Below, in pieces: positions 46,943 to 57,187 of a stretch of 64,000 nucleotides of DNA (positions within the stretch are counted from its first letter, which is position 1; each line of letters begins with the position of its first letter). This DNA is from Sambucus nigra (Eukaryota > Streptophyta > Magnoliopsida > Dipsacales > Adoxaceae). The stretch spans positions 690,323,702 through 690,387,701 of the forward strand of contig OX422208.1 in the NCBI GenBank assembly GCA_949130495.1. Reading direction: 5' to 3'. Below the pieces are notes generated by a model. The model made no database searches and was not told the DNA's origin. It saw only the letters and a list, made by a program, of their open reading frames with translations. The position numbers and the translations under genes were made by a program.

Positions 46943-49089
46943 GGAATTTATTGGAGAAACTTCGAACTTGGGTTAGGATTTGCATGTAGTATGATAATGG
47001 ACTGATTTAATACTTGAAGAGTTATATATGATGATTTAAAAATGGATTTATGATGAATAATTGGGCAAAGAAAATTTAGGAGTTCATATTCATAGGGTTT
47101 GGGAAATATATGGAGATTTATATAAATTTTCTTGATGATTTGTAAGATTTGACCCCTTAAATATGTTAAGGAATGACATAGGGTGATTAGAAATGGTTTA
47201 CATACGTTAAAACATAATTTGTATGGTCTTAGAGTGGATTGAGAGAAGATAAGATTTGAGAAAAACGGACTTGGGGATTTCTGGGCTGAAACTGCCATCT
47301 CGTTAGAAGACCTGTCCAGGTCGTTCAAACGACCTCGTTCGAACGAACTTCTAACGAGATGACAGTATGACTTCTAACGAGTTGGTATTTCGTTCGAAGC
47401 CCTTCGTTCGAAGCCCTTCGTTCGAACGACCTCGTTCGAACGAGACTTCTAACGAGTTGACAGAATGGCCTTTTTGGCCTGATTTGATTTCTAGTATCCC
47501 GTAGACTTATCTAAATGGTGAGATAACCTTCCCTTATTAACTAGTGGGTATAGTTGGGAGATTGGGGTACATTGAGTAGTAAAACTTTGAATAGTGTCTT
47601 AAACCGAAGGTCATTTGTGAATTGGGAACCAAGTAACTAATCACGAAGTGAGAATAATTGATAATTTAAATACATATAAACCGGGGACTTGTGATTTGTA
47701 TAACACTAAGTGTTGGTAGAAGAACGAGAAGTTTACCACTAATGAAATATTGTAATATCTAAGACGCGTGAATGCTTAGTATATGTAATTATCTGTGTAT
47801 AACATACCTACCGTACTTTCTATCATGGGAGGTTGGCGTTCGTTTAGGTCCATCTAATCTTTGTGTGCCTACGGGGGAGATTTAGATTGGTACCTCGAGG
47901 ACATAGCTCAGAGAAGGGATTATTGAGAAGTTAATAAGTCTGCTAATCATGGGAGCGTAGGTATGTGCGTGACCCATGTGATGTGAACTATGTTCGCCTC
48001 CATTGTTTGTGATTGTTGTTAATGAAATGTTTCCTGAGCGATTCAGAATACGTGGTCCTCATATAAGTGACGTACCGGGATTTGATAGCAGAGTATGTGT
48101 GCATCGCAGCTTAGTCTCGGGATGCTAGTATTGTATATTTATGGTGAGAATAATATACTGTTATTCGAAATGAAATGTCGTGAATAATTGTGAGTATAAA
48201 TAATGGAAACGGTTTGTAAAGTGAAAATGGAAGATTTCTAATAAGTGTAGAGCTAAAGTGGGAAATTGTGTAATAAGGTATAACACTCTGTTAAATATAA
48301 GATATTGGGAATTGAATTGGATATCGTATAGAAATGTTAGATTTAGTATTGGACTAAATAGATAGGGGAATAACTATAATGGGTACGGTTACGATAGGAG
48401 TGCACAACTAGTTGGGAGGTGAGGAACTCATGTGAGTGCACACACTATCATGTACTTTATATTCACTGTTAATTGATATTAAACACTTGCATATTTTTTT
48501 TAAATTATTTTCACATTCGGGCTCTGACCCGTTTGCTTTCAAATCTATTTTTCCAAAAACCTTTTTAGGTGCCCCGCCACAAGGACACCATGCATAGGAG
48601 TTCTATTCAGGTGACGGGCTGTAGCTGCTGTGGAAGTTATAGGACCTTGACAATAGACTCCTCCATCTTCGATCTTGACTCCATTATCAGTTTTTATCAT
48701 TTGCTGGGCATGTCGCCGATTCCTTTTAGAGACTTCTTAATTATTCAGTTATTTCAGACTTTGGGTTATAATTAATTTTAGTGATGCAGACTTTGTAATT
48801 ATTTATTTCGGAATTCGGTTGGTTGTGAGGAGTTTCCTCTAGACTCTTTATTGTTGGATGGTTATTCTATTGTGACTATATTGTGTTGGATCTATTAACT
48901 TTTCATAATTCATTTATTGCATGTTAATCAGATTTAATCAAAATGGACAACTCACTTTTTAAATACTAGGTGGTTAGTAAATATTAAAATGTTTTCGACA
49001 AGTGATGCTATGAGCTGAACCAACTTGGCATTTTGTATTAATTTAATAAAGGAGTAGCTACCCGGTATTTAATTAGTCGGGGTGTCACA
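46943..49089 (+). repeat. Truncated last LTR of the array (3' LTR of C)
   Basis: It matches the other LTRs from about their base 740 to the end GGGGTGTCACA. The first 740 bp and the end of pol are lost in one deletion whose junction shows only a short similarity (TTGGAATTTATTGG against TGAAATTTGTTGG). The TTCGAACGA boxes are at about 47317-47455. Confidence 0.85.
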
Positions 49090-49094
49090 GTCGG
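49090..49094. repeat. Target site duplication of the A/C array, right copy
   Basis: GTCGG, against CTCGG at 19852-19856. Confidence 0.6.
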
Positions 49095-49178
49095 GACTTT
49101 GGGTATTGATTTCGGGATTAGCTTAGTAGGTCAGTTATGTTAGGCTTCATGGTGAGAGTTCGTTTGTACAGTTAGAAA

Positions 49179-49775
49179 TGGGAAAGTATCTCCATTGATT
49201 ACATTATTGGGTTGCCAAGATCGCAGTGCGATCATGATTCGATTTGGGTCAGCGTCGACAGACTGACAAAGGTGACTCATTTCTTTCTTGTGAGGATGAA
49301 TTATACCGAAGCACAGTATGCCACGGTGTTTATTAACGAGAATGTGAAGTTGCATGGGGTACCGTGTGATAGCGTGTTTGACCGTGGCAGTGTCTTCATC
49401 TCGCACTTTTGGGGAGATCTTCAGGAGGCGATGGGAGTTAAATTGAGTTTAAGTACTGCGTTCCACCCTCAGTTTGATGGTCAGACGGAATGGGTAAAAA
49501 AAAATTTGGACGACATGTTAGAATTTTGTGTGTTGGACTTCAAAGGTGGTTGGGATACACATTTTCCACTGGTGGAGTTCACATACAATAATAGTTATCA
49601 GCAAACTATTGGTAAGGAACCATACGAGGCTTTTTACGGTAGGCCTTGTCGATCCCCTACATGTTGGTTGGAGTTCGGTGAGCACTTGATGCTGGGTTCG
49701 AATATTGTTGGGGAGACCTCAGAGAAGGTTGACTTGATTCATGCATGGATAAAGATCGCTCAAGTTCGCCGTTAG
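49179..49775 (+). pseudogene. pol: Integrase core of element D
   Basis: The frame reads WESISIDYIIGLPRSQ, then VSVDRLTKVTHF, LHGVP, DGQTEWVKKNLDDML and NNSYQQTIGKEPYEAFYGRPC. The first catalytic Asp (SIDY) is present. The second motif is FDRG where SDRD is usual. The Glu position in TEWVKKNLDD appears replaced by tryptophan (ERV is usual). D is therefore a Tekay-type element distinct from A and C. It was cut upstream by the A/C array. Confidence 0.85.
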
Positions 49776-50230
49776 GGACCTAGTGCTGTTGAGGGTCTCA
49801 CCCATGAGAGGTGTTGTTCGCTTTGGTGCCAAAGGGAAGCCTTCACCGTGATACGTGGGTCCGTTTATAGTGTTGGATAGGGTGGGGTCAGTTGCCTATC
49901 GTTTAGCCCTACCTGACCAGCTCTAGCGGGTACACGATGTTTTTCATGTATGCATGTTGAGGAAGTTCTTACGTCACGAGGACTCACACCTACACATAGA
50001 TTTATACGGGGTTGAGTTGTAGCCCGATGGGAGCTACGAGGAGAGGCCGATCAGGATCCTAGATCGTCGTGAGCATCAGTTGAGGTTAAACGTCATTCCT
50101 CTTGTTCGTGTTATGTGGAGTAATCATGATGAGTCTAATGCCACTTGGGAGAGAGAGGATGACTTGCGAATCAGTCACCCATATCTCTCCATGGAAGATA
50201 CGTGCGAAACTACCTTACTTGACTTGACTT
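49771..50230 (+). pseudogene. pol: Integrase C-terminus and chromodomain of D
   Basis: In a new frame from 49771: VRDLVLLRVSPMRGVVRFGA, then YVGPFIVLDRVGSVAYRLAL, HDVFHV and DGSYEERPIRILDRRE. The chromodomain follows as LNVIPLVRVMWSNHDESN and ATWEREDDLR. Stops occur at three places. A short deletion joins the core and the C-terminal domain. It confirms chromovirus lineage. Confidence 0.85.
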
Positions 50231-50284
50231 GACTTGTTTTATTTTGGATTTCGAGGACGAAATCCCATTCGTAGAGGGGGAGAA
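50231..50284 (+). promoter_or_regulatory. Polypurine tract region of D
   Basis: TAGAGGGGGAGAA lies immediately before the LTR start TGTAATACCCCGC. Confidence 0.75.
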
Positions 50285-50533
50285 TGTAATACCCCGCATT
50301 TTTTATTGAATTGAAATTGAACTAAAAAAAAATTATGCCAGTATATATATTCGAAATGTTTGGAAATAAAACTATGCCAGTATATATATTCGAAATGTAG
50401 GAAATGAAAAGTTAAAATTAATTCATTGAGATACGAATGTGCAAATTAAATATTAGAAGCGAATTAACGCGTAAAAGGATCGAGAGGGTTAAATTTGGGG
50501 CAATGACAATTTTGTAAAAAAACTAACCCTATG

Positions 50534-50542
50534 TATAAATAG
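50534..50542 (+). promoter_or_regulatory. TATA box of D LTR
   Basis: TATAAATAG lies about 250 bp into the LTR, followed by an AGAAGAGAAGAAG purine stretch. Confidence 0.55.
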
Positions 50543-50913
50543 AAAAGAAGAGAAGAAGACTTCATTTTCTCATTTCACAAAAGGGGGCTAGGGTTTGGTA
50601 GAGAGAGTAAAAAGAGAAGAGATCTGAGAGGATTTCAAGAGGATTCAATTTCTCCATACAATCGAAGGCAAGTTAATAACCTATATGTGTATAATATGTA
50701 TCTATAATGAAATTTCACATGAACATGTATTTGGATCTTTAAATTAATATAAAATTGATGTTAAAAATGATATGCAATGTATTTGGATCATTATAGGGAT
50801 TGAGTTGTTGCACAACCTCTTGAATTTGAGAAATCTATAAAATTGAGTAAATCGTCATATTAAAAACTGTTTTGAGCTATTTTGTTATGAAAATGGATGT
50901 TTCGTCCGCTTTT

Positions 50914-51382
50914 CCTTGTAAAAAATCACGTTCCGAACAGCTTTGTAGTTTTAAGATTTTTTTAAAAAACGATCGAAAAATCCTCGAATATGTGTTTTAC
51001 AGTTCTACGCAGAAAGTTGTCGTAAACAGGTGCGAACTGTATATGTTAGTTTCGGGTCAGGTTTAAGCAGGTTATGGTAGCGGTCACACGAGGCCTTGTA
51101 GAAAATCATGTTCCGAACAACTTTGTAGTGTTAAGTTTTTCCAAAAACAGATCGAAGAATCCTCAAATCGGCGTTTTATATATCCACGCAGTAAGTTGTC
51201 GTAAACAGGGGTGAACTGTATATGTTAGTTTCGAGTTTGTTTTAAGCAGGATATGGTTGCGTTCTCTCTAATCCTTGTAGAAAATCGCGTTCCAGACAAC
51301 TTTGTAGTTTTAAGTTTTCCCAAAAACGGATCTGAAGAGCCTCGAATCTGCATTTTAAATTCTGCACAGCATGTTGTTGAAA
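50914..51382 (+). repeat. 180-bp tandem repeat in the LTR of D
   Basis: Units begin CCTTGTANAAAATC at 50914, 51094 and 51273. Each contains TTCCGAACA-like, AACTTTGTAG and GTTGTCGTAAACAGG motifs. There are about 2.6 copies with a period of 179-180 bp. Confidence 0.85.
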
Positions 51383-52633
51383 TAAGAGCACTAAGGGTGT
51401 TCATGTTCTTAGAAAGATAATTGTGGTGTTGTACTTAATCTTATAACTTGATCATATACCTATGGTTATTAGGGATATATAACCTTGAAATGATTTGATG
51501 TTGAATTAGTAAAGTAATGGCGTAAATTATGTTATATTGTAAATAATGACTATTGTATAACTCGAGTAAGAGACTTGATATGATTGTATATATACATAAG
51601 CGTGAAATTGTTTTACATGTATATTGTCGAGTATACACTAGACTAGTCCTCCGGTCGATGTAAGCACATGATGAATGCGATTTTTTTATGATCGATCCGG
51701 TTAGGTTCTGCTCGAGAGTCGTGTCGGAGATAAACCACTGGAACCGGACACATGGTTGTAATGCGGGTCGGATAGAAAGACCTTGGAACGCCATGTGATT
51801 TAGGACTTAGTATGATTGTCCTTGCCACGTAATATTGGGGAATATTCATGTGTAGGCCTAGTGTTACGACTTGTTCCCCCGAGTAACGATAGTGATCTGA
51901 TATGATTTGTTGTGTGAGATATTATGCTTGTGTCTTAAAATAATTTCCCGAATCTATGCATTTGATATTATACTTGAAGAAAATATCCTACTATTAAGGA
52001 ACTGGATAAAAGAAATTTTACCACTGTTACGTGTTTTTAAATGAAAAGAATTATTCCGAGTAGGAACATTTGAAATGGATTAATAGTAATTAATCATGCT
52101 AACTAGTGTGCTTTCATTATAAGTACATCTTATAATCATATAGCTTGTTTTCTTGCTTTGAGGTTCGCCTATATTGCTTCTTGATCCTCTCCTGTATATA
52201 TAATATATGACAGGCCCTCGTCCCGCTGGACAATAGACTATGGAGCTTGGTGAGATCATATAAATCTTAGTATTCCTGTAGCCGTGGAGTTATTATATTT
52301 TAATTTATGTCGTTTGTTTCCCTTTTCTTGAGGGTGGTATCAGATATTAATATCACTTTATTTATACTTGGGATTTGAGAGAATTGTTGTATTACTCTTT
52401 CCCGTTTTGTGTTGGACCGCATGTATTGGCATTTCATATTTTCAGTTTGAGATTACTGATGGATTATTGCAGTTAATGGTTATGAGTTGGTTTCACTTGT
52501 TATAGTTGTTATTATATGATTTGGTTACACGTATGAGAGTGTACATGTTTACTTTACTGCAACATATTGACGCTCTGCTTTAATTTAATTGGGCGTAGCT
52601 AACCAAATTAGATATAAAGAACAGGGTTGTCAG

Positions 52634-52749
52634 AATGTCATCTGGGGACCTCCCCGGTGGGCACAACCCACAACATGTATCTCTCTAGTTCTCCTCCACC
52701 ACCGCTGCAGAATATAGTGTCAGTAAATGCCAATTTGCCCCCACCCCAA
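52634..52749. repeat. 116-bp duplicated segment of E, right copy
   Basis: It matches 11469-11584 with 10 mismatches and no gaps. This copy continues uninterrupted into the rest of the antisense gene. Confidence 0.85.
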
Positions 52750-52946
52750 AGTAGGGCAACTGTAGGCCCCAATGGACGTCCATGGCCTCTCTTAAGGGAG
52801 ATAAATCCTCACTCCTCCTGGGACATCACTGTCAGGGAAGTCCATAGAATGAGAAAGGCGTCGAACATGATTGAAATCGACCAGCTAATCAATGAAAACC
52901 ATGAGCACTTATAGGAATATGCTCCCTATGGTCTACGGTCTTGTCA

Positions 52947-53017
52947 GTAAGCATCATTATATTCACTTTTTGTTGACAATTATTTGAAAGTTTATTCTAA
53001 CACATTACAAATTTTAG
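52947..53017 (+). other. Candidate intron 2 in the antisense gene of E
   Basis: Donor CA|GTAAGCATC and acceptor ACAAATTTTAG|GTTGTGG enclose 71 bp of AT-rich, stop-containing sequence. Confidence 0.5.
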
Positions 53018-53743
53018 GTTGTGGCTGTAGTCGTGTCCCAGAGTTCCAAATATGAAGGCTTATACAACTAGAAAGAGTCCATAGAGAGAGTTCATGTGGC
53101 TGATTTAGACAATGCTGGGACTTCATCCTTTAAGGCAGGCAAACAATCATCTATCGCGAAACTCAAAGATGCACAGATTGATTTGGAGGCTGCCATTAAG
53201 GCAAAGGATGCGGTATAATATAAATTTACCACAACTGCATCATCTCTACAAGCTTTTAAATCCAAGGCAATGGAGTCCAACAAATAGGCCAAAACTTCGA
53301 GAGCGAGCTAAAACAACTTCAATAAAAATATGATCAATTAGGGCAATGCAACACTTCTTTACTCCAACAAAAGGATAATAATCATGATGCAACCCTCCAG
53401 TGGATGAAAAAATCTCATGTTGCGGCCTTAACTCAAGATGCACATGATGTCGTAGTTGTGTATAAGAAATCTAAGGATTTCTTTATGACAAATAACAAAG
53501 CCTATGTCAGCATATTCCAAGAGCTCGGGCATAGGTGTTAAAAACTTTCCTGAATCGAAGGATCTCATCATATCTTGGAAGTTGGTTGATGTTAAGAACG
53601 ATGCATGCATAGTGGAGTTTAGGGTTGCGGCAGAGGCCAGGTCTAAGAAGCGGATGGAAGCAGTAGCTGCAGTACGGGATGATGAAACTAAAACTGTTGC
53701 GAATAGTGAAGAAGAAGATGAAGACAATGATGCAGAATCATAA

Positions 53744-54430
53744 TTTTTAATCTAAATCATTTTTGGGTTGTAATGAACTTCATACATGGTTTCGGCCATT
53801 CTTCTAACTTTGAACTTTACTCAGATAGGGTTGCTTCCTTTTTTGCCAACTATTGCCATAATCAATATATTTAACTTTTGTCCGCATGCTTCTTTTGTCT
53901 CTGCCTCTTGAATACTTGAATGTTTGAATTCTTTACTTTGATTTGACTGCTTGAGTACTCTTAACTATTCCTTTTTAAAAATGAAACTTTTAACTATTTC
54001 ACTTTTAACAATGAATGTATGGAATATAGGGCCGCGATAATTTCTTGTTAAAAGGATTCTTGAATAGGGTTCCGAAAGTTTGTTTTTGCCTTTGCTTTTC
54101 TCATGATTCTTCATTTCACATAATGAGCCCCTAAGCTGCGGTGCTAAAGGAAAATAACTTTGGGGTTGTGGCTTAATCATTTTACCCCGCTTCGTGACTT
54201 TTCCTCACACTTGTGTGCCCCTGTCTTGGTTCCAATGGAAACTTTGGGCCTACGGTTGGGTTGTATGTCGTTCCCAGCATCTGAGGTGACATTATTGTGT
54301 ACTTTATGCTTGGCTGCGACCACTTACTCTTTATAGCTTTAATATGGTTCATGATTTCATTATCATAACATCTCTTCATCGCTTTAATTGCATGTAACTT
54401 CTTCCACAACTTCTTTTAGCCGCTTTAATT
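53744..54430. other. Spacer of E after the antisense gene
   Basis: No ORF or motif is recognised. A polyadenylation-like, AT-rich stretch follows the stop of the antisense gene. Confidence 0.3.
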
Positions 54431-54800
54431 GGGTTATTATCAGGCCTCCCTGGGCTAGGTATTATGAAGCTTCCCCAAGCTATAATTAGATATGCATTAA
54501 GCCATCCCTAGATAATTGAAGCATACCAGGAGAATTTATTGGGCATTAGTAGCCCCTGTGGAAGAATCGGAGCATCCAGAAGCATATAACGGGCATTATA
54601 AGCCCCCATGGATAAATTATGCATGTCGACAGCTGAGAACAAACATTGTAAGGCCTCGTTGCTAAATAAAACATCCCAATACTGGGTACGGGCATTGTAA
54701 ACCCCGTTGCTAGTTGAATCATCCCAAGAGACGCCTTTGCTAATTTATATATCATATGCCTTCATATGAATGGGAGACATGAGGGGCGTTGTGGTCCCAT
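54431..54800. repeat. Imperfect tandem repeat in E
   Basis: GGGCATTNTNAGCCCCN(A/T)GG-like cores recur near 54540, 54589, 54640, 54687 and 54784, about 50 bp apart. Copies are diverged. Tandem repeats near the untranslated parts are common in Tat-type elements. Confidence 0.55.
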
Positions 54801-54939
54801 TAAGATAGTTATTCCTGAGATAATATGTTATTTTCATTCGAAATTTATTTAAGGCGAAAGCCTTTTATGAGGTAACAGATAATGAAAACAAAAGAAATGA
54901 GATATGGAAAAATAAGCCATATTTAGTACATTCATATAT

Positions 54940-55449
54940 TCACGACCTTATTTGAAAAATACGAAGTCTGAAGAAAATGTCTAAATTGATTTTTTCAAAG
55001 ATAAAATAGAAACATAGAGTGGAAACTAAGGAAGATATGAGGCATGTGGCTTGTGGCTTGTGGCTTGTCAGCCAATTGGGTGCAGTGGTTCTGGGAGCCT
55101 TCATATTCTCTAGCCACTTGAGCAATTTATCTTCTTTAATGAACTCAAAAATTTCTTCAAATTGATAAGTTAACGGGGTGTAGGCTTCAAAGGTTTTTTC
55201 TGCCTTCTTCTCCATTTTCCTCTTTTGGTTCTTGTTCGAGGCCTCTAAGGCAGTGGCTTCTATGGTTGCGGCAACGATGGTTGGAATAACAACCTTGGGT
55301 GTTGCAGCTTCAAGTATAAGAAACCTTTGGGTTAGAAAGTTGACCTAAGTCTGGAGTGAGGCATGGCTGTCGTACAGATGGTTGAGGTGGTTGTACAACT
55401 GAGCAACCTCATCCTTCATTTCTATAATTTGGTTGGAGTTTCCTTCCAT
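54940..55449 (-). pseudogene. gag: Gag remnant of E (sense strand)
   Basis: ATG at 55449 opens MEGNSNQIIEMKDEVAQLYN. After one stop the frame continues with KRKMEKKAEKTFEAYTPL, then FEEIFEFIKEDKLLKWLE and NMKAPR. The YTPL...EEI...I...LLKWL...MKAPR order is the hallmark just before the zinc knuckle in Tat-type Gag. The knuckle itself is missing. This fixes the coding orientation of E as minus and its lineage as probably Tat. Confidence 0.7.
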
Positions 55450-56238
55450 TTCTGCTTTGGTAGTCTTTAATATATATATATATATAAACTATGAGATAAA
55501 ACTATCAAGAGTGAGGAATGAAACAAATGCAGAGGAAATAACTATGTATAGTAGCAAGGATGTAGTTTTTGGCGATCTACCAAATAATATTATCGTGGTC
55601 GCGGCATATAGAACACATAAGGTTACTGCTCAGGCCTCTCCAAGGGAGTTCACCAGAGTTAAGTCTGAGGACAGTTTTTCCATGTCTTCTTTCGGGTGAT
55701 GAAATGAAGTTATGCAATATCCTCAATTGAAAAGGTTGTGGCACTCCAGCAATTTACTTGATAGGTCGCATCATTCTTAATGTAGCGTGGTGCTATTATA
55801 AGGACCCACAAGATGGGTTTAATCTATCTAGTAATATGAAATATAAGCCTACTAGGGGTCTACTAGGGACAAAACAGTCCCCAAGTGCAAAGAATTGAAC
55901 AATTTTGGAAGAAAACCCTAGATCATGGGTTAAGAAAGCAGCGAACGAGAATAATCCCATCCCTAGCTACCCACCTTTGTAAGGCTATAACCTTTTTATG
56001 CTTTTCAACACTTACTAGGTAAGATAACATCAGTGGGGTAAACAAAACAGAACTAAGGTCATAAAAATGGTGATCAATGAGTAGATCTGAAAATATATAA
56101 TACCCAGCTAAGGGTGTGTGTGCGAAATACAAGCTCAATAATCAAACCACATCTATAGGATGATGACCCAAGGGTCCCCCATGAGTGAAATAAGGTTTTA
56201 AGAACCCGAGATGTGAAGAAACAAGATAAAAATACCTC
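55450..56238 (-). other. Leader of E
   Basis: No ORF is convincing. An AT microsatellite lies near 55470-55486. Confidence 0.4.
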
Positions 56239-56258
56239 GGTTCCCAGAGACGGTGCCA
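56239..56258 (-). promoter_or_regulatory. Primer binding site of E
   Basis: The minus strand reads TGGCACCGTCTCTGGGAACC three bases from the LTR end ATCAACA. I do not assign the tRNA. Confidence 0.7.
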
Positions 56259-56261
56259 GAT

Positions 56262-57041
56262 TGTTGATACGAGAAATCGAACACACATCATTCTCATACC
56301 AATAAGTCAAGTATAAAATAGATATAATCAAGTAAAAGAGACAAAACATAGGATATAGAGTGGTTTGGCTATTAAAATAAGCCAACGCCTACTTTGTTGC
56401 CCCGCTATCATTATATACTTGTCGTGATACAAGTTACATAGTCGTGATAGGCGTACAATAGAGTTAAGATAAGAGAATACATGATCGTAGAGATTTCGGC
56501 TAGGCTAGGATGAGATCTGCAACTTAAATGTATAGCCCCCAATATGAATTGGGGTGGCGTATTGAGTTTGATAAGGATTTGCCTAGGTTGATTGTCACGG
56601 GGTCCATATGTCAAACTTGGAGCCCCTTTTCGTGAGGGTCGACCTCTATTTATAGGAGGTATGTAAGATGTATCACGTGCCCAGAGCATGACACATGTGA
56701 CCAAGTCAAAAGAGTAATCCCTTTTATGGGGCAGTAGTTGTGAGTGCCTGTTTGGTCTCAGGCGGCAGCTATGTATAGGGGTTGTGGCCTGTTTTGTTCC
56801 AGGCATCAGCCATGAATAGGGGTTATAACCTGTTTGTGCTCGAGCGGTATCTGATGTGAAGGTGATATGGCCTACTAGATGGACCAACCTGGAAAGTGTT
56901 ACGTCCTGTCTAGGACAAGGCGACGGTCAGTGGCTAATGAAATGGGGGAGCCAAATAAGCATAAGGTCGCGGCCACCTTGTTTAATGGAAGCATCCTTTT
57001 GTCAGTCTCTTTCGTGGTAGGGGACCATATTGGTCATATCA
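56262..57041 (-). repeat. 5' LTR of E
   Basis: 780 bp, matching the split left LTR. TATA box CCTATAAATAGAGG on the minus strand at 56643-56656. The 40-50 bp tandem units are at about 56720-56870. Confidence 0.85.
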
Positions 57042-57046
57042 TTATA
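57042..57046. repeat. Target site duplication of E, right copy (TTATA)
   Basis: Identical to 4944-4948. Confidence 0.85.
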
Positions 57047-57173
57047 AATAATAGCAGGAGAACGTACATCGCAATGTGAATGAACGGTACGAAACATAGG
57101 GCTCTACATCAAAGAACTCTATGGTAGGAAATGTAATAAGTCTGCACAGATTCTAAGGACTGTAGAACCTGAT
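57047..57173 (-). other. Leader of Z, upstream part
   Basis: Read on the minus strand, GCATCAGGTTCTACAGTCC and the following bases align with the leader of A after its primer site. The leader continues at 4943 beyond E. Confidence 0.75.
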
Positions 57174-57185
57174 GCTCTAATACCA
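57174..57185 (-). promoter_or_regulatory. Primer binding site of Z (initiator Met tRNA)
   Basis: The minus strand reads TGGTATTAGAGC, one change from the sites in A, C and F, two bases from the LTR end. Confidence 0.8.
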
Positions 57186-57187
57186 TC

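Larger units (their letters stand above)
19857..49089 (+). mobile_element. Tandem Tekay array LTR-A-LTR-C-LTR
   Basis: Three LTRs (19857-22725, 39906-42784, truncated 46943-49089) alternate with two internal regions, A (22726-39905, holding B) and C (42785-46942). A and C encode the same Gag-Pol and share the middle LTR. Only the outer ends carry a target duplication. Such arrays arise by recombination between LTRs of neighbouring or sister copies. The lineage is Tekay/Del: Met primer site, 2.87-kb LTRs and a chromodomain. Confidence 0.85.
50285..52632 (+). repeat. 3' LTR of D
   Basis: It starts TGTAATACCCCGCATTTT and ends CAGGGTTGTCA, about 2.35 kb. The TATA box TATAAATAG is at 50534-50542. 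A tandem repeat is at 50914-51382. No matching 5' LTR is found to the left, so D is 5'-truncated or chimeric. Confidence 0.8.
52634..53743 (+). pseudogene. Antisense gene of E, 3' part (coiled-coil region)
   Basis: It begins with THNMYLSSSPPPPLQ and continues as GPNGRPWPLLREINPHSSWD and RMRKASNMIEIDQLINENHE. A candidate intron at 52947-53017 follows. Then KQSSIAKLKDAQIDLEAAIK and AFKSKAME suggest a coiled coil. The last part, 53504-53743, reads GVKNFPESKDLIISWKLVDV, AEARSKKRMEAVAAV and an acidic EEEDEDNDAES end. Stops and frame changes interrupt it. The order of domains (Transposase_28-like, basic patch, coiled coil, acidic end) resembles predicted plant retroelement proteins of unknown role. 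Orientation is opposite to E. Confidence 0.6.
4949..57041 (-). mobile_element. Element E: Tat-like non-autonomous LTR retrotransposon, split by nested insertions
   Basis: The ends are LTRs of about 780-790 bp starting TGATATAACC and ending ATCAACA when read on the minus strand. A primer site lies at 56239-56258 next to the right (5') LTR, a polypurine tract lies at 8892-8906 next to the left (3') LTR, and TTATA duplications flank the whole. Own sequence is 4949-5261, 8417-11584 and 52633-57041, roughly 7.9 kb. It keeps a short Gag remnant in sense orientation, no readable pol, and a large antisense gene. Tat-lineage elements with extra antisense ORFs are known in plants. The lineage call rests on the Gag remnant and the layout and is moderately sure. 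Confidence 0.8.

Noticed and set aside
56411..56887. 158-codon minus-strand frame in the LTR of E
   Set aside because: It crosses LTR sequence including the TATA box and tandem units. The other LTR does not keep it open.
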